Part shown: positions 54,124-63,252 of the stretch, piece by piece
How the letters are laid out: every line of letters begins with the position of its first letter
Position numbering within the stretch: position 1 is the stretch's first letter
NCBI RefSeq assembly: GCF_025398335.1
Contig: NZ_JAODOO010000001.1
Span: 1 to 64,000, forward strand
Length of the DNA stretch: 64,000 bases
DNA from: Clostridium sp. CX1
GTDB lineage: Bacteria; Bacillota; Clostridia; Clostridiales; Clostridiaceae
Reading direction: 5' to 3'
The notes under the pieces: model-generated
Seen by the model: the letters and a program-made list of their open reading frames with translations, nothing else
Databases searched by the model: none
What the model was told of the DNA's origin: nothing
Position numbers and translations under genes: made by a program

Positions 54124-57100
54124 ATGAAAATAACTGAAATATCAGTAAAAAGGCCAGCTGCAATGTGGATGGTAGTAGTTCTACTAGTTGCACTAGGTAT
54201 TATAGGCTATAAAAGTATGGGAGCAAACTTATTACCTAGTATGGACATAGCTTCCATATCAGTAATGACTACATATAATGGTGCCAGTGCTGAAGATATT
54301 AAAAAGGATGTAGTAGAACCTATTGAAGATGCAGTTTCAGGAATAAGTGGTCTAGACAAAGTTAATTCCACTGCAAAAGAAGGATATGGTACTGTTACAA
54401 TAAACTTTAAAATGGGAGTTAACCTAAATACTGCATACTTAGATGTTCAAAAAGCTGTTGAAAATGCTAGTAGAAGACTTCCTGCAAATGCAGATAAGCC
54501 TACTATATTTAAAATGGACACTAATGCTATTCCAGTTTTAGGAATTGCACTAAGTGGAGATATCAGCTATGATGAACTTTATAATGAGTCCGATATACTA
54601 AAAGATAAGCTAGAAAAGATACCTGGAGTAGGAAGTGTTAGCTTATTAGGATCTGAAAAAAAAGAATTAATAATAAAACTTGATAAAACTGCTATGGAGT
54701 ACTATGGCATAGGTGTCAATACTGTAGTTGGTAAATTAAACTCAGTTAATGCAAACGTACCTGCTGGAGAAATCAAACAGGACAAGATGAACCAATCTGT
54801 TAGAGTTATTGGTCAGTTTAAGAACATAGATGACGTGAAAAATATGTTAGTGCCTACTACTGGCGGTGGAACTATACGTTTAGGGGATATTGCAGAAATA
54901 AATTTAGAAGTTCCAGAAGCTGAGTCCTTAACAAGATTTAGCGGTAGAAAAACTATGGCTATAATTGTTTCAAAACAAAGTGATGCCAATGTGGTAAAAG
55001 TAGCAGATAGTATAAAAAAAGAATTAGAAACAATTAAAAAAACTTTCCCAAGTGGTGTTAAAGCAGAGGTTGCCTTTGATACTACAACATTCATTACTAG
55101 TTCATTAAAGCAAGTACAGCATAACCTTCTAGAGGGAATTGCAACTACAGCCGTTGTTCTTTATTTATTCTTCCGTAGTTTCCGATCCTCTTTAGTAGTT
55201 TTAATTTCTATACCTACATCACTTATAGCTACATTTTTTATGATGTACAAGCTTAATTTTTCATTGAATATGATGTCTTTAATGGGGCTTTCACTAGTTG
55301 TAGGTACACTTGTAGATGACTCAATAGTTGTAATAGAAAGTATACAAAGACACTTAGGACTAGGTAAGGACCCTAAAACTGCAGCTATTCAAGGTCGTGA
55401 TGAAGTGGGGATGGCTGCTGTAGCAATAAGTCTTTGTGACGTAGTTGTATTTGCGCCTATAGCATTTATGTCTGGTATGATAGGGCAAATGTTTAAAGAA
55501 TTTGGATTAACAATAGTTGTAGCTACAATGTTCTCGCTATTAGTATCATTTACAGTTACTCCAATGCTTTCATCCCGGGTACTAAAAAGAGATAAAGGTG
55601 AGGAAAATGGTAAGTTTTTCACTAAGTTAATAAAAAAATACAGAGAAATTCTTATATGGTCTCTAGAACATAGATGGAAGGTTTTGACTCCTGTTCTTAT
55701 CGCTGTTGTATTTAGTATTTCTCTTATTCCAATGGGGGTAATAAAAACTGAGCTTACACCTGTATCGGATCAAAGCAGCTTTACTATTGATGTTGCTCTT
55801 TCACCAGGATCAACCTTACAGCAAACAAATGACAAAATTACACAGATAGAAAAACATTTAAGTGGAATAAAAGAAGTAAAGAATTACTTTACAATGATAG
55901 GACAAAGCGGAATGGGAAATGGTGATAAGGCTAGCGGTCAGGTCATGGTTACTTTAGTTCCTAAGAATGAACGTAAAAAAACTCAGAGTGAACTTGCAGC
56001 TGAGGTTCGTGATTTTGGAAAAAATATTCCTGGTATAGACTTTAACGTAACAGAATCACAATCTGCTGGAGGAAGCAGTAAGCCTATTTCAATTAGTATA
56101 AAAGGAAAAGATAGGGATACTTTAGCGGATTTATCAAATGAAGTTGAAAAAATTGTAAAAAAGGTCCCAGGAGTTATAGATGTAAGTAATTCCTCCAATA
56201 CAAAAAGCAGTGAGTTAAAGGTAAACATTGACAGTCTTGCTGCAGCACAGTATGGTATTTCTACATTGGATGTAGGTACTTCTGTAAGAACTGCTTTAGC
56301 AGGTACTTCAGCAGGGATATATAGAGCTAATAATGAACAGAACGACATAACAGTTAAGTTTATGGATAATCAGATAAAAAATGCAGAGGACATTAAATCT
56401 ATAAAAATCGGAAATTCACTTGGACAACAAATATCCTTAAGCCAAGTTGCCACAGTTGTAAAAGAAGATAGTCAGCCATCTTTATCCAGAGAGGATAAGC
56501 AGGATGTTATCACTATTTCAGCTAACTTACAAGGCAAAACTCTCGGAGAAGCTTCTAAGGCGATACAAACTGCTTTAAAACCAGTGTCTATGCCTCAAGG
56601 ATATAGTATAAACTTTGGTGGAAATCAAGAAGATATGGCAGAATCCTTTAGATCTTTAATACTAGCTTTAGCAGCTTCATTAGCACTTGTTTATATGATA
56701 CTAGTAGTGCTATATGAATCATTCCTTACACCGGCTATCAGAATGGTAGCATTACCTTGTGCTATTATAGGAGCGCTTGGATTACTGGCCTTAACTGGAC
56801 AGACTTTAAGTATAATGTCAGCAATTGGTTTTATAATGTTAGAGGGATTAGCATCTAAAAATGGTACACTGCTAATAGACTATGCAAATACGCTTATGAA
56901 AAAAGGTATGAGCTTAAAAGATGCTCTTATAGAATCAGGAACCACTAGATTAAGACCTATAATAATGACAAGTGCAACAATGATAGTTTCAATGCTTCCT
57001 ATTGCCCTTGCTATAGGTGAAGGAAGTGAAATGAAAAAAGGTATGGCGATAGTAATAATTGGAGGTATGGTTATGTCAACAGTACTTTCCCCTATAGTAG

Positions 57101-57195
57101 TGCCAATAGTCTATACTTTAATGGATGATTTAAAAAATGCTATATTTGGACGAAAAAAGAGAAGTGTAAAGGGGGTTCAACAGTATGAAGTTTAA
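54124..57195 (+). CDS. RND efflux transporter, HAE1/AcrB type
   Basis: A 1023-residue inner-membrane pump. TM1 follows the charged start (ISVKRPAAMWMVVVLLVALGII), two large extracytoplasmic loops follow TM1 and TM7, and there are about 12 membrane helices. The proton-relay acidic pair is Asp398-Asp399 in TM4 (GTLVDDSIVVIES). Such proteins export antibiotics, lipids or solvents, taking energy from proton influx. GGAGGG precedes the ATG. It overlaps the fusion-protein gene by 11 nt; with no outer membrane, the two are expected to work without an outer channel, as in Bacillus SwrC. Confidence 0.93.
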   Translation: MKITEISVKRPAAMWMVVVLLVALGIIGYKSMGANLLPSMDIASISVMTTYNGASAEDIKKDVVEPIEDAVSGISGLDKVNSTAKEGYGTVTINFKMGVNLNTAYLDVQKAVENASRRLPANADKPTIFKMDTNAIPVLGIALSGDISYDELYNESDILKDKLEKIPGVGSVSLLGSEKKELIIKLDKTAMEYYGIGVNTVVGKLNSVNANVPAGEIKQDKMNQSVRVIGQFKNIDDVKNMLVPTTGGGTIRLGDIAEINLEVPEAESLTRFSGRKTMAIIVSKQSDANVVKVADSIKKELETIKKTFPSGVKAEVAFDTTTFITSSLKQVQHNLLEGIATTAVVLYLFFRSFRSSLVVLISIPTSLIATFFMMYKLNFSLNMMSLMGLSLVVGTLVDDSIVVIESIQRHLGLGKDPKTAAIQGRDEVGMAAVAISLCDVVVFAPIAFMSGMIGQMFKEFGLTIVVATMFSLLVSFTVTPMLSSRVLKRDKGEENGKFFTKLIKKYREILIWSLEHRWKVLTPVLIAVVFSISLIPMGVIKTELTPVSDQSSFTIDVALSPGSTLQQTNDKITQIEKHLSGIKEVKNYFTMIGQSGMGNGDKASGQVMVTLVPKNERKKTQSELAAEVRDFGKNIPGIDFNVTESQSAGGSSKPISISIKGKDRDTLADLSNEVEKIVKKVPGVIDVSNSSNTKSSELKVNIDSLAAAQYGISTLDVGTSVRTALAGTSAGIYRANNEQNDITVKFMDNQIKNAEDIKSIKIGNSLGQQISLSQVATVVKEDSQPSLSREDKQDVITISANLQGKTLGEASKAIQTALKPVSMPQGYSINFGGNQEDMAESFRSLILALAASLALVYMILVVLYESFLTPAIRMVALPCAIIGALGLLALTGQTLSIMSAIGFIMLEGLASKNGTLLIDYANTLMKKGMSLKDALIESGTTRLRPIIMTSATMIVSMLPIALAIGEGSEMKKGMAIVIIGGMVMSTVLSPIVVPIVYTLMDDLKNAIFGRKKRSVKGVQQYEV

Positions 57196-58435
57196 GGGTT
57201 TAAATAAAAAGAGTTTAATAATAGCTTTAGGTGTAGTTGTTGTTATTGCCGGTGGTGTTTCTATCTTTAACAGAGATAAAAAAGCAGATGAAAAGCAAGA
57301 TATTAGAACTGTAAAAGTACAAAAGGTAGCTTTTGGTTCTATAAGTACTGAAGTAGAGTATGCAGGTAAGTTAAATCCTGTACAGGAAGTAACGGTTTTT
57401 CCTAAAACAGGAGGTAAGGTTGTTAGCTTAAATGTAGATATTGGTGATAAAGTTACAGCGGGGCAAGTACTATTTGCTTTAGATACAGCGGAACTTCAGG
57501 CACAGCTTCAAGCACAACAAGCAACTTTAGCTGCAGCACAAGCTAATTTAGCTAAAGCCAGTGATTCCGGCATTCAACAACAGGTAACAGCTTTACAACA
57601 ATCTGTTGACAAACTTCAATTATCTTATAATGATGCTAAAAATAATTATGAAAAAATGCAAAAATTATATGATACAGGAGCTATATCTAAACAAGAATTG
57701 GATAATTCAAAGTTAAGATACGACAATGCAGATGTAGATTTAAAGGCTTCTCAAGCTAATTTAAATCTTTTACTAGAAAAGATAGCTCCTCAAACTACTG
57801 CAGCTGCAGCTGCACAAGTAGATCAAGCACAGGCGGGAATTAATTCTGTGCAAGTGCAGTTAAATAATGGTACTATTACTGCACCGATTTCTGGAGTAGT
57901 GTCTGCTAAAGATGTTAAAGTAGGACAGCTTGCTAGTGGTCAATCAGGTTCCGTTACTATAATTGATTCAAGTAGTTTTATTGTAGATATAAGCGTACCG
58001 GATAAGGCTATTGGAAAAATCCAGGCTGGACAATCAGTTCCAGTAGTTATAAGTGCATTGGACAATAAGGAAGTGACAGGAGTAATAGATAAGATTTCTC
58101 CAAACTCTAGCTCCAAGGACAATTCTTATACTGTTAAGGTAAAAATTGATAACTCAAATGGTGAGTTAAAAGCAGGTATGTTTGTTAAAGTATCATTACC
58201 TTCTGAAAGTAAAGATAATATTTTAGTTGTTCCAAATGAAGCAATTAAAATGGAAAATAACGTAAATTATCTTTATACAGTTAGTAATGGAGCTGTTAAA
58301 AAAATATCCATTGATGCAGGTATTTCTAATGACAAGACTACAGAAGTAAAAGGAAATATAAAAGAAGGTATGGATATAATTACAGAAGGACAGAACCTGT
58401 TGAATAATGGAGAAAAAGTCAAAATGGCTAAATAA
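57185..58435 (+). CDS. HlyD-type membrane fusion protein
   Basis: A 416-residue adaptor. The N-terminal anchor (KSLIIALGVVVVIAGGVSIF) is followed by barrel and lipoyl parts (VTVFPKTGGKVVSLNVDIGD…VTAGQVLFALDT), a long Gln/Ala-rich coiled coil and C-terminal beta domains ending in LKAGMFVKVSLP. It links the RND pump to the outside of the cell. Its start overlaps the pump gene by 11 nt with GGGGG nearby, so the pump is encoded first and the fusion protein second, the reverse of the common mexAB order. Confidence 0.92.
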   Translation: MKFKGLNKKSLIIALGVVVVIAGGVSIFNRDKKADEKQDIRTVKVQKVAFGSISTEVEYAGKLNPVQEVTVFPKTGGKVVSLNVDIGDKVTAGQVLFALDTAELQAQLQAQQATLAAAQANLAKASDSGIQQQVTALQQSVDKLQLSYNDAKNNYEKMQKLYDTGAISKQELDNSKLRYDNADVDLKASQANLNLLLEKIAPQTTAAAAAQVDQAQAGINSVQVQLNNGTITAPISGVVSAKDVKVGQLASGQSGSVTIIDSSSFIVDISVPDKAIGKIQAGQSVPVVISALDNKEVTGVIDKISPNSSSKDNSYTVKVKIDNSNGELKAGMFVKVSLPSESKDNILVVPNEAIKMENNVNYLYTVSNGAVKKISIDAGISNDKTTEVKGNIKEGMDIITEGQNLLNNGEKVKMAK

Positions 58436-58514
58436 AATTTAAGTTTATGCTTACTGGTATAAGAGAACTAAATCTATTAAAGTAATACAACAGATTTAGA
58501 TACAATTTAGAATT

Positions 58515-58560
58515 AAAAAGGTATTTTATATATTAAAAAGAGTATATAAAATACCTTTTT
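58515..58560 (+). terminator. Terminator of the RND operon
   Basis: AAAAAGGTATTTTATATA pairs perfectly with TATATAAAATACCTTTTT. The T-run is part of the right arm. Confidence 0.9.
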
Positions 58561-58709
58561 ATAAATAATAATACCTAAGTTAAGTATTTGGAAATAAAAA
58601 GTAGATTTTTATATACTAAAGATAAATATATGTAACTATTCAGTAAATTGAAAAAGGAAATATAGTTGAATTTTGTAGAGACTGATTAGTATAAGGGGGG
58701 AGATTGGTA

Positions 58710-59153
58710 GTGGCTAAAGATACTTTAGACACATTAGTAGAAAATTTATTTGAACTTGGTCCTATATTACATAAAAAGTTATTGAAGCCTAATAAATGCT
58801 CTAATGATATGATGCTTCCAGTAAATCAAATGATGGTTTTATCAACACTTTATGATGAGGGGAGTTTACCTATTTCAGAAATAGGTAAGAAATTATACAT
58901 ATCAAAACCACAGATGACCAGTATAATAGATAAACTTATAAAAGAAGATCTTGTAGAGAGAATACATGACAAAGAGGATAGAAGAGTAATAAACATTAAC
59001 ATTACTGAAAAAGGGAAAAACTATGCAAATGATATTTTAAAGTTGTTAAGAGAAGAAATGAGAAAAAGGTTATCTGCTTTGTCTGAAGAGAATTTAAAAA
59101 GTGTAGCAGATTCAATGGAAAATGTAATAAGTATATTAAGAGGTATAAACTAG
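58710..59153 (+). CDS. MarR-family transcriptional regulator
   Basis: A 147-residue regulator with the MarR core: NQMMVLSTLYDEGSLPISEIGKKLYISKPQMTSIIDKLIKEDLVERIHDKEDRRVININITEKG, including the DxRxxxIxxT wing. A GTG at 58710 was chosen because AGGGGGGAG ends 7 nt upstream; a TTG two codons earlier is too near. It follows the RND pump genes on the same strand after their terminator and probably controls them, as often seen for MarR-pump pairs. Confidence 0.85.
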   Translation: MAKDTLDTLVENLFELGPILHKKLLKPNKCSNDMMLPVNQMMVLSTLYDEGSLPISEIGKKLYISKPQMTSIIDKLIKEDLVERIHDKEDRRVININITEKGKNYANDILKLLREEMRKRLSALSEENLKSVADSMENVISILRGIN

Positions 59154-59247
59154 GATGTAATTACTTTTTTGGCGGAAATAAAATGGGAGCAATAAATATA
59201 TATTACTACTATAATAGTTATGCAAAGATATTTTAATAAGTATTGAT

Positions 59248-59279
59248 AACCACCTTTCACAAAAGAAAGGTGGTTTTTT
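59248..59279 (+). terminator. Terminator after marR-like gene
   Basis: AACCACCTTTC pairs perfectly with GAAAGGTGGTT, then TTTTTA. Confidence 0.92.
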
Positions 59280-59428
59280 ATAACCTTCCCATTTTAGCTA
59301 TCTCTATGCAAAATAATTATTTATAAAATTCAGTTTAAAGTGCACTATTTGTAATTATTGGGTAGGATTGCAATTCTATAAGTTGTATAATAATAGTATA
59401 AATATTCTCTTGGAAATCAGGTGATATT

Positions 59429-60337
59429 ATGAAAAACATATTAGTTATAGGGCTAGGAGCAGTAGGAACTGCTTATGCAAGTAGACTGCATGATATGAAT
59501 GCTAAATGTTTAAAGGTAATAGCTAGTGAAGAAAGAGCTAAAAGATATAGAGAACAGGGGTTTATAATTAACGGAAAAGAATATGAATTCAACTATCTGA
59601 CTCCTAAAGATCAGTCTAATGCTGCAGACTTAATTATTGTGTCTGTAAAGACTCATCAGTTGAGTAATGCAATAAAAGATATGAAAAGATATGTAGGAAG
59701 GGATACTATTATTCTTTCTCTTTTAAATGGCATTTCTAGTGAGGAAATTTTAGGTAATGAGTTCGGAATGGACAAGATTTTATATGGGTTGTGTATTGGG
59801 ATTGATGCGGTACGGGAAGGGAATAAGAGTTACTTCTCCAGTACTGGTAAGGTAAAATTCGGGGAGAAGAAAAACACAGTTTACTCATCAAAAGTTATAG
59901 CAGTAAAGGAACTTTTTGAAAAAGCTAATATTCCTTACGACATACCAGAGAATATGTTCCGTGAACTCTGGTGGAAGTTTATGGTTAATGTTGGAATAAA
60001 TCAGACTTCTGCAATACTAAGAGCCCATTATAATGTTTTTCAAAGTACTGCTGAAGCAAAAGAGCTTATGGAGTCTGCAATGTGGGAGGTAATTAAGTTA
60101 TCGGAAAAAGTTGGTGTCAATTTAAATGAGAAGGATATTTTAAAGTGGTACGAGGTCCTATACTCCTTAGATCCTAGCAGCAGAACATCTATGCTCGAAG
60201 ATATTGAGTGCGGCAGAAAAACAGAAGTGGAGACCTTTGGGGGAGAGGTATGTAGGTTAGGAAGAGAGTATAAAATAGACACCCCTGTTAACCAAGTTAT
60301 GTATAATATTATAAAGGTTATAGAAAGAGGATTTTAA
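59429..60337 (+). CDS. panE: 2-dehydropantoate 2-reductase-like protein (ApbA/PanE family)
   Basis: A 302-residue NADPH-dependent reductase of the ketopantoate reductase family. The Rossmann motif is GLGAVGTAYASRL at residues 8-20, followed by VIVSVKTHQL with the conserved Lys and LLNGIS with the Asn. The C-terminal helical domain has WWKFMVNVGINQTSAI with the catalytic Lys/Asn, and SMLEDIECGRKTEVETFGGEV with the substrate-binding residues. It would make pantoate for coenzyme A if it is the true PanE; other 2-hydroxyacid substrates are possible. A GGTGAT site precedes the ATG. Confidence 0.88.
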   Translation: MKNILVIGLGAVGTAYASRLHDMNAKCLKVIASEERAKRYREQGFIINGKEYEFNYLTPKDQSNAADLIIVSVKTHQLSNAIKDMKRYVGRDTIILSLLNGISSEEILGNEFGMDKILYGLCIGIDAVREGNKSYFSSTGKVKFGEKKNTVYSSKVIAVKELFEKANIPYDIPENMFRELWWKFMVNVGINQTSAILRAHYNVFQSTAEAKELMESAMWEVIKLSEKVGVNLNEKDILKWYEVLYSLDPSSRTSMLEDIECGRKTEVETFGGEVCRLGREYKIDTPVNQVMYNIIKVIERGF

Positions 60338-60436
60338 GATTTCACCTGCCAAAAGGTAAGGCTCACATTAAGCTATTTATTAGTTTATATAATTTAATCT
60401 AGAACAATTTGTTTATTTAGATAGGAGGTAGTCTCT

Positions 60437-61000
60437 ATGAAAAGAGGAGTATCTTTATTTGAATGGATTTTTTGTTTACTTTGTTATGGGGTTATAATAT
60501 CTTTTTTTGCTCTTAACTTTCTAGGCACTAGAGCATTTACCATATGTTTGATTATCGTAGGAATTGCTGCAGAAACAATATTTACTTATGTTACGGTTTT
60601 TAGCTGGAGAGAGATGCCAATAGGTAGTATGTATAATCCTACTGGATTTATTGAAGTTCATGTAGAAAATATTTGTGAGGGCAGCAGAAAAAAGTTTATG
60701 GAAATCTGTCTAGATGTTTTACTGTACGCTATGATATACAGAAAAAATATAATGCTAGACACATGGCTGATCAGAGAAGGGCATATTAAAGAAATATTTG
60801 GTGATGCTGCTAAGTTGTATAAGCCTAGCATAATACAAAGAGTTGTAAATTTTATATTAGAAAAAAAGTATATTAAAAAAAATAAGAGAAAAGCCTTTCG
60901 CTGTATAATCTATGTGGATAGGTTAACGGAAGGGGAAAGTGAAGTAGTAATGGAAAAACTTAGAATGTTGAAGAGCAAACTAAGACAAATAGATTTATAA
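60437..61000 (+). CDS. Hypothetical membrane protein, 187 aa
   Basis: Two membrane helices at the N-terminus (LFEWIFCLLCYGVIISFFAL and FTICLIIVGIAAETIFTYVTVF) are followed by a cytoplasmic helical domain rich in Lys and Arg. No family was recognised. GGAGG precedes the ATG. It lies 100 nt after the panE-like gene. Confidence 0.6.
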   Translation: MKRGVSLFEWIFCLLCYGVIISFFALNFLGTRAFTICLIIVGIAAETIFTYVTVFSWREMPIGSMYNPTGFIEVHVENICEGSRKKFMEICLDVLLYAMIYRKNIMLDTWLIREGHIKEIFGDAAKLYKPSIIQRVVNFILEKKYIKKNKRKAFRCIIYVDRLTEGESEVVMEKLRMLKSKLRQIDL

Positions 61001-61006
61001 TCCTTA

Positions 61007-61088
61007 GGGAGATTGTTTAAAATACTGCTTAAGTTTATATATTGATAAAAGCAGCTGACTTTGCATATAGCTATTTATTCAATCTCCC
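61007..61088. repeat. Inverted repeat in the convergent gap
   Basis: GGGAGATTG at 61007-61015 and CAATCTCCC at 61080-61088 are exact reverse complements enclosing a CTGCTT…AAGCAG inner pair. It may act as a bidirectional terminator for the two converging genes. Confidence 0.5.
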
Positions 61089-61147
61089 CTGAGAGCTTTT
61101 CTTAAGCAGACATTTTATTCTCCCTTCATATAAATGTGAAATTGATG

Positions 61148-62092
61148 TTAATACACCCTAAAAAGCATTTTTTCTACTATCTTCTTTAAATTTTCTCTAC
61201 CTTCAGTCTCAGGAAGCTGTTTAATTAAGTTTAACGATCTAACAGTATATTTTTCAGCAAGTTCTCTGGTTTTATCTAGACCCTTAGAGCTTCTTAGAAG
61301 ATCTACAGCCTGAGAATATTCACCTTCTTCAAGATATTTCTTCAGTAAATCATTTCCCTTATTTAGCTCATACAAAACTGGTAGAGTATATATTCCTTCC
61401 CTTATGTCATTTCCACAGGGTTTTCCCAAAATTTCTTCAGAAGAGGTTATATCAAGTATATCATCTATTAATTGAAAGGCCATTCCAGTAAGGTAGCCTA
61501 TCTTTTTTAATCTTTTTACTATATTCATACTCACTTTCCCTTCGTAAGCTCCAATCCATAGACTAAGAGAAAAAAGAGAAGCACATTTTCCATTAACTCT
61601 TTTTAAATAATCCTTTATAGAGGAGTTAAAGGAATAGGTGGAAAAAAATTGGTCTATTTCTCCTGTGCAAATAAACTTGATAGTTTCAGATACTTTTATT
61701 ATGCTCTCAGAAGAACAATTTTTTGAGAATAAGATATAAGCTTGAGAAAATAAATAATCTCCTAAAAATAGCCCTGCCTTCACACCATATTTACTATGTA
61801 TAGTTCTTCTCCCACGCCTAAGTTTGGATTCATCTACTATGTCATCGTGAACTAAGGTAGCTAGGTGTAGCAGTTCTACAGCAGCAGATATTTCAAGAAT
61901 CCGCTTTCTGTCAATTCTTCCAAAGCTTCCTCCTATTAAGGTGAATAGCCCTCTGACTAGCTTACCTTCCCCTGGAGCTAGATCATTTATAAGGGGATTT
62001 AACTTTATATCCTTTATACTATTTCTTAGGATTTCTTTAAGTTCTAATGAATTTTCATTAATACTACTAATAGAATCTTTTTCCTTTAACAT
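61148..62092 (-). CDS. Polyprenyl diphosphate synthase (HepT/HepB-like)
   Basis: A 314-residue trans-prenyltransferase making the long isoprenoid tail of menaquinone. The first Asp-rich motif is DDIVD at 83-87 (LVHDDIVDESKLRRGRRT) and the second DDILD at 210-214, with GGSFGR and the Lys/Arg residues for pyrophosphate. AAGAGGACGAGT precedes the ATG at 62092; the frame is open 19 codons further upstream but lacks a ribosome site. It is divergent from the menA-like gene, with 150 nt between them, and both serve quinone synthesis. Confidence 0.88.
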   Translation of the reverse strand: MLKEKDSISSINENSLELKEILRNSIKDIKLNPLINDLAPGEGKLVRGLFTLIGGSFGRIDRKRILEISAAVELLHLATLVHDDIVDESKLRRGRRTIHSKYGVKAGLFLGDYLFSQAYILFSKNCSSESIIKVSETIKFICTGEIDQFFSTYSFNSSIKDYLKRVNGKCASLFSLSLWIGAYEGKVSMNIVKRLKKIGYLTGMAFQLIDDILDITSSEEILGKPCGNDIREGIYTLPVLYELNKGNDLLKKYLEEGEYSQAVDLLRSSKGLDKTRELAEKYTVRSLNLIKQLPETEGRENLKKIVEKMLFRVY

Positions 62093-62242
62093 ACTCGTCC
62101 TCTTTTCCATGTTGAATTTTACAAATGTAATAATTAAAAGAATGTTCATACTTATATGCAGTTAACTTTAATATACATTTACCTGTAACTAGTTTATTTT
62201 CTTTTTTATAGACATAGACCATAATTTTATGGAGGGATTAGA

Positions 62243-63115
62243 ATGGTTAGACAGATTCTAAAAGAAGCGAGACCTGCCACACTAGTTGTAACGCTGTTAT
62301 CAACTACCTTGGGAATAGCAGCAGCATATAGAGAAGGTTATATTGGCAGCAGCATTTTATGGGATAGTTGGAGAATATTTTTAGTAATTATAGCTGGGTT
62401 TTTGCTTCAAGGCGGAACTAATTTAATAAATAACTTTTTTGAGGAAGAAAAAGATGGGAACATAGAAAAAACAGGAGATAATTTTCTATCCTATACCAAA
62501 AAAGAGGAGAAGGTTGCAGCCTTTAAAGTTGGTATAGTATTTTTTATAATTACTGCTGTCATTGGACTATATCTAAGCTATTACTCTGGTTGGCAGCTTC
62601 TCGTTATTGAAATCATAGGAATTTTTTCAGCCTATGCCTATGCAGGGGAACCCTTTAGTTATAAGAAGCTAGGTTTAGGAGCAGTGATGTCCTTTTTAAT
62701 GATGGGACCTCTTATGGTATATGCCAGCTATTTTATTTTTACATCAGAATTTTCAATTACACCTATACTGTATTCCTGTGCCTTAGGATTATTTATACCA
62801 GCGATTTTGCTAGCAAATGAACTTAGAGATTACGAAGAGGATAAAAGTAGGGGAGTAGGTACTCTTACTGTTCGTATAGGCTTTAAAAGGGGAAAAATAC
62901 TGTACCTTTCTTTAATATGTTTTGCTTATATAAACACATTCTTGTTAACTATTGTTAAGATTTTGCCTTGGTATTCGGTGGTGATTTTATCAACGATACC
63001 TTTATTAAAAGAAATAAGAAAGCATATGTATAGTAATAGAAGGCTTCTTATACCTACAACTGCAAAGCTATATCTTATATTTGGATTACAATTTTTAATT
63101 AGCTTAGTTATATAA
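62243..63115 (+). CDS. menA: UbiA-family prenyltransferase, MenA-like
   Basis: A 290-residue membrane enzyme with about eight helices. The first Asp-rich motif region reads QGGTNLINNFFEEEKDG and the second NELRDYEEDKSRG, both characteristic of 1,4-dihydroxy-2-naphthoate polyprenyltransferase. It would join the naphthoate ring to the polyprenyl tail made by the divergent synthase. GGAGGG precedes the ATG. The cydA gene starts 137 nt downstream, so menaquinone synthesis and a quinol oxidase are side by side. Confidence 0.88.
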   Translation: MVRQILKEARPATLVVTLLSTTLGIAAAYREGYIGSSILWDSWRIFLVIIAGFLLQGGTNLINNFFEEEKDGNIEKTGDNFLSYTKKEEKVAAFKVGIVFFIITAVIGLYLSYYSGWQLLVIEIIGIFSAYAYAGEPFSYKKLGLGAVMSFLMMGPLMVYASYFIFTSEFSITPILYSCALGLFIPAILLANELRDYEEDKSRGVGTLTVRIGFKRGKILYLSLICFAYINTFLLTIVKILPWYSVVILSTIPLLKEIRKHMYSNRRLLIPTTAKLYLIFGLQFLISLVI

Positions 63116-63252
63116 AAGCAGATTTTATACAGCCATAGAATACTAAAGGGAATTTAAAAATTCTTTTAGCAAAAAGTAGTCAATTATTTAACGATACTGC
63201 ATAGAATAATTAATAGGAATTGTTATTTAATAATTATTTAGGAGGATATTTC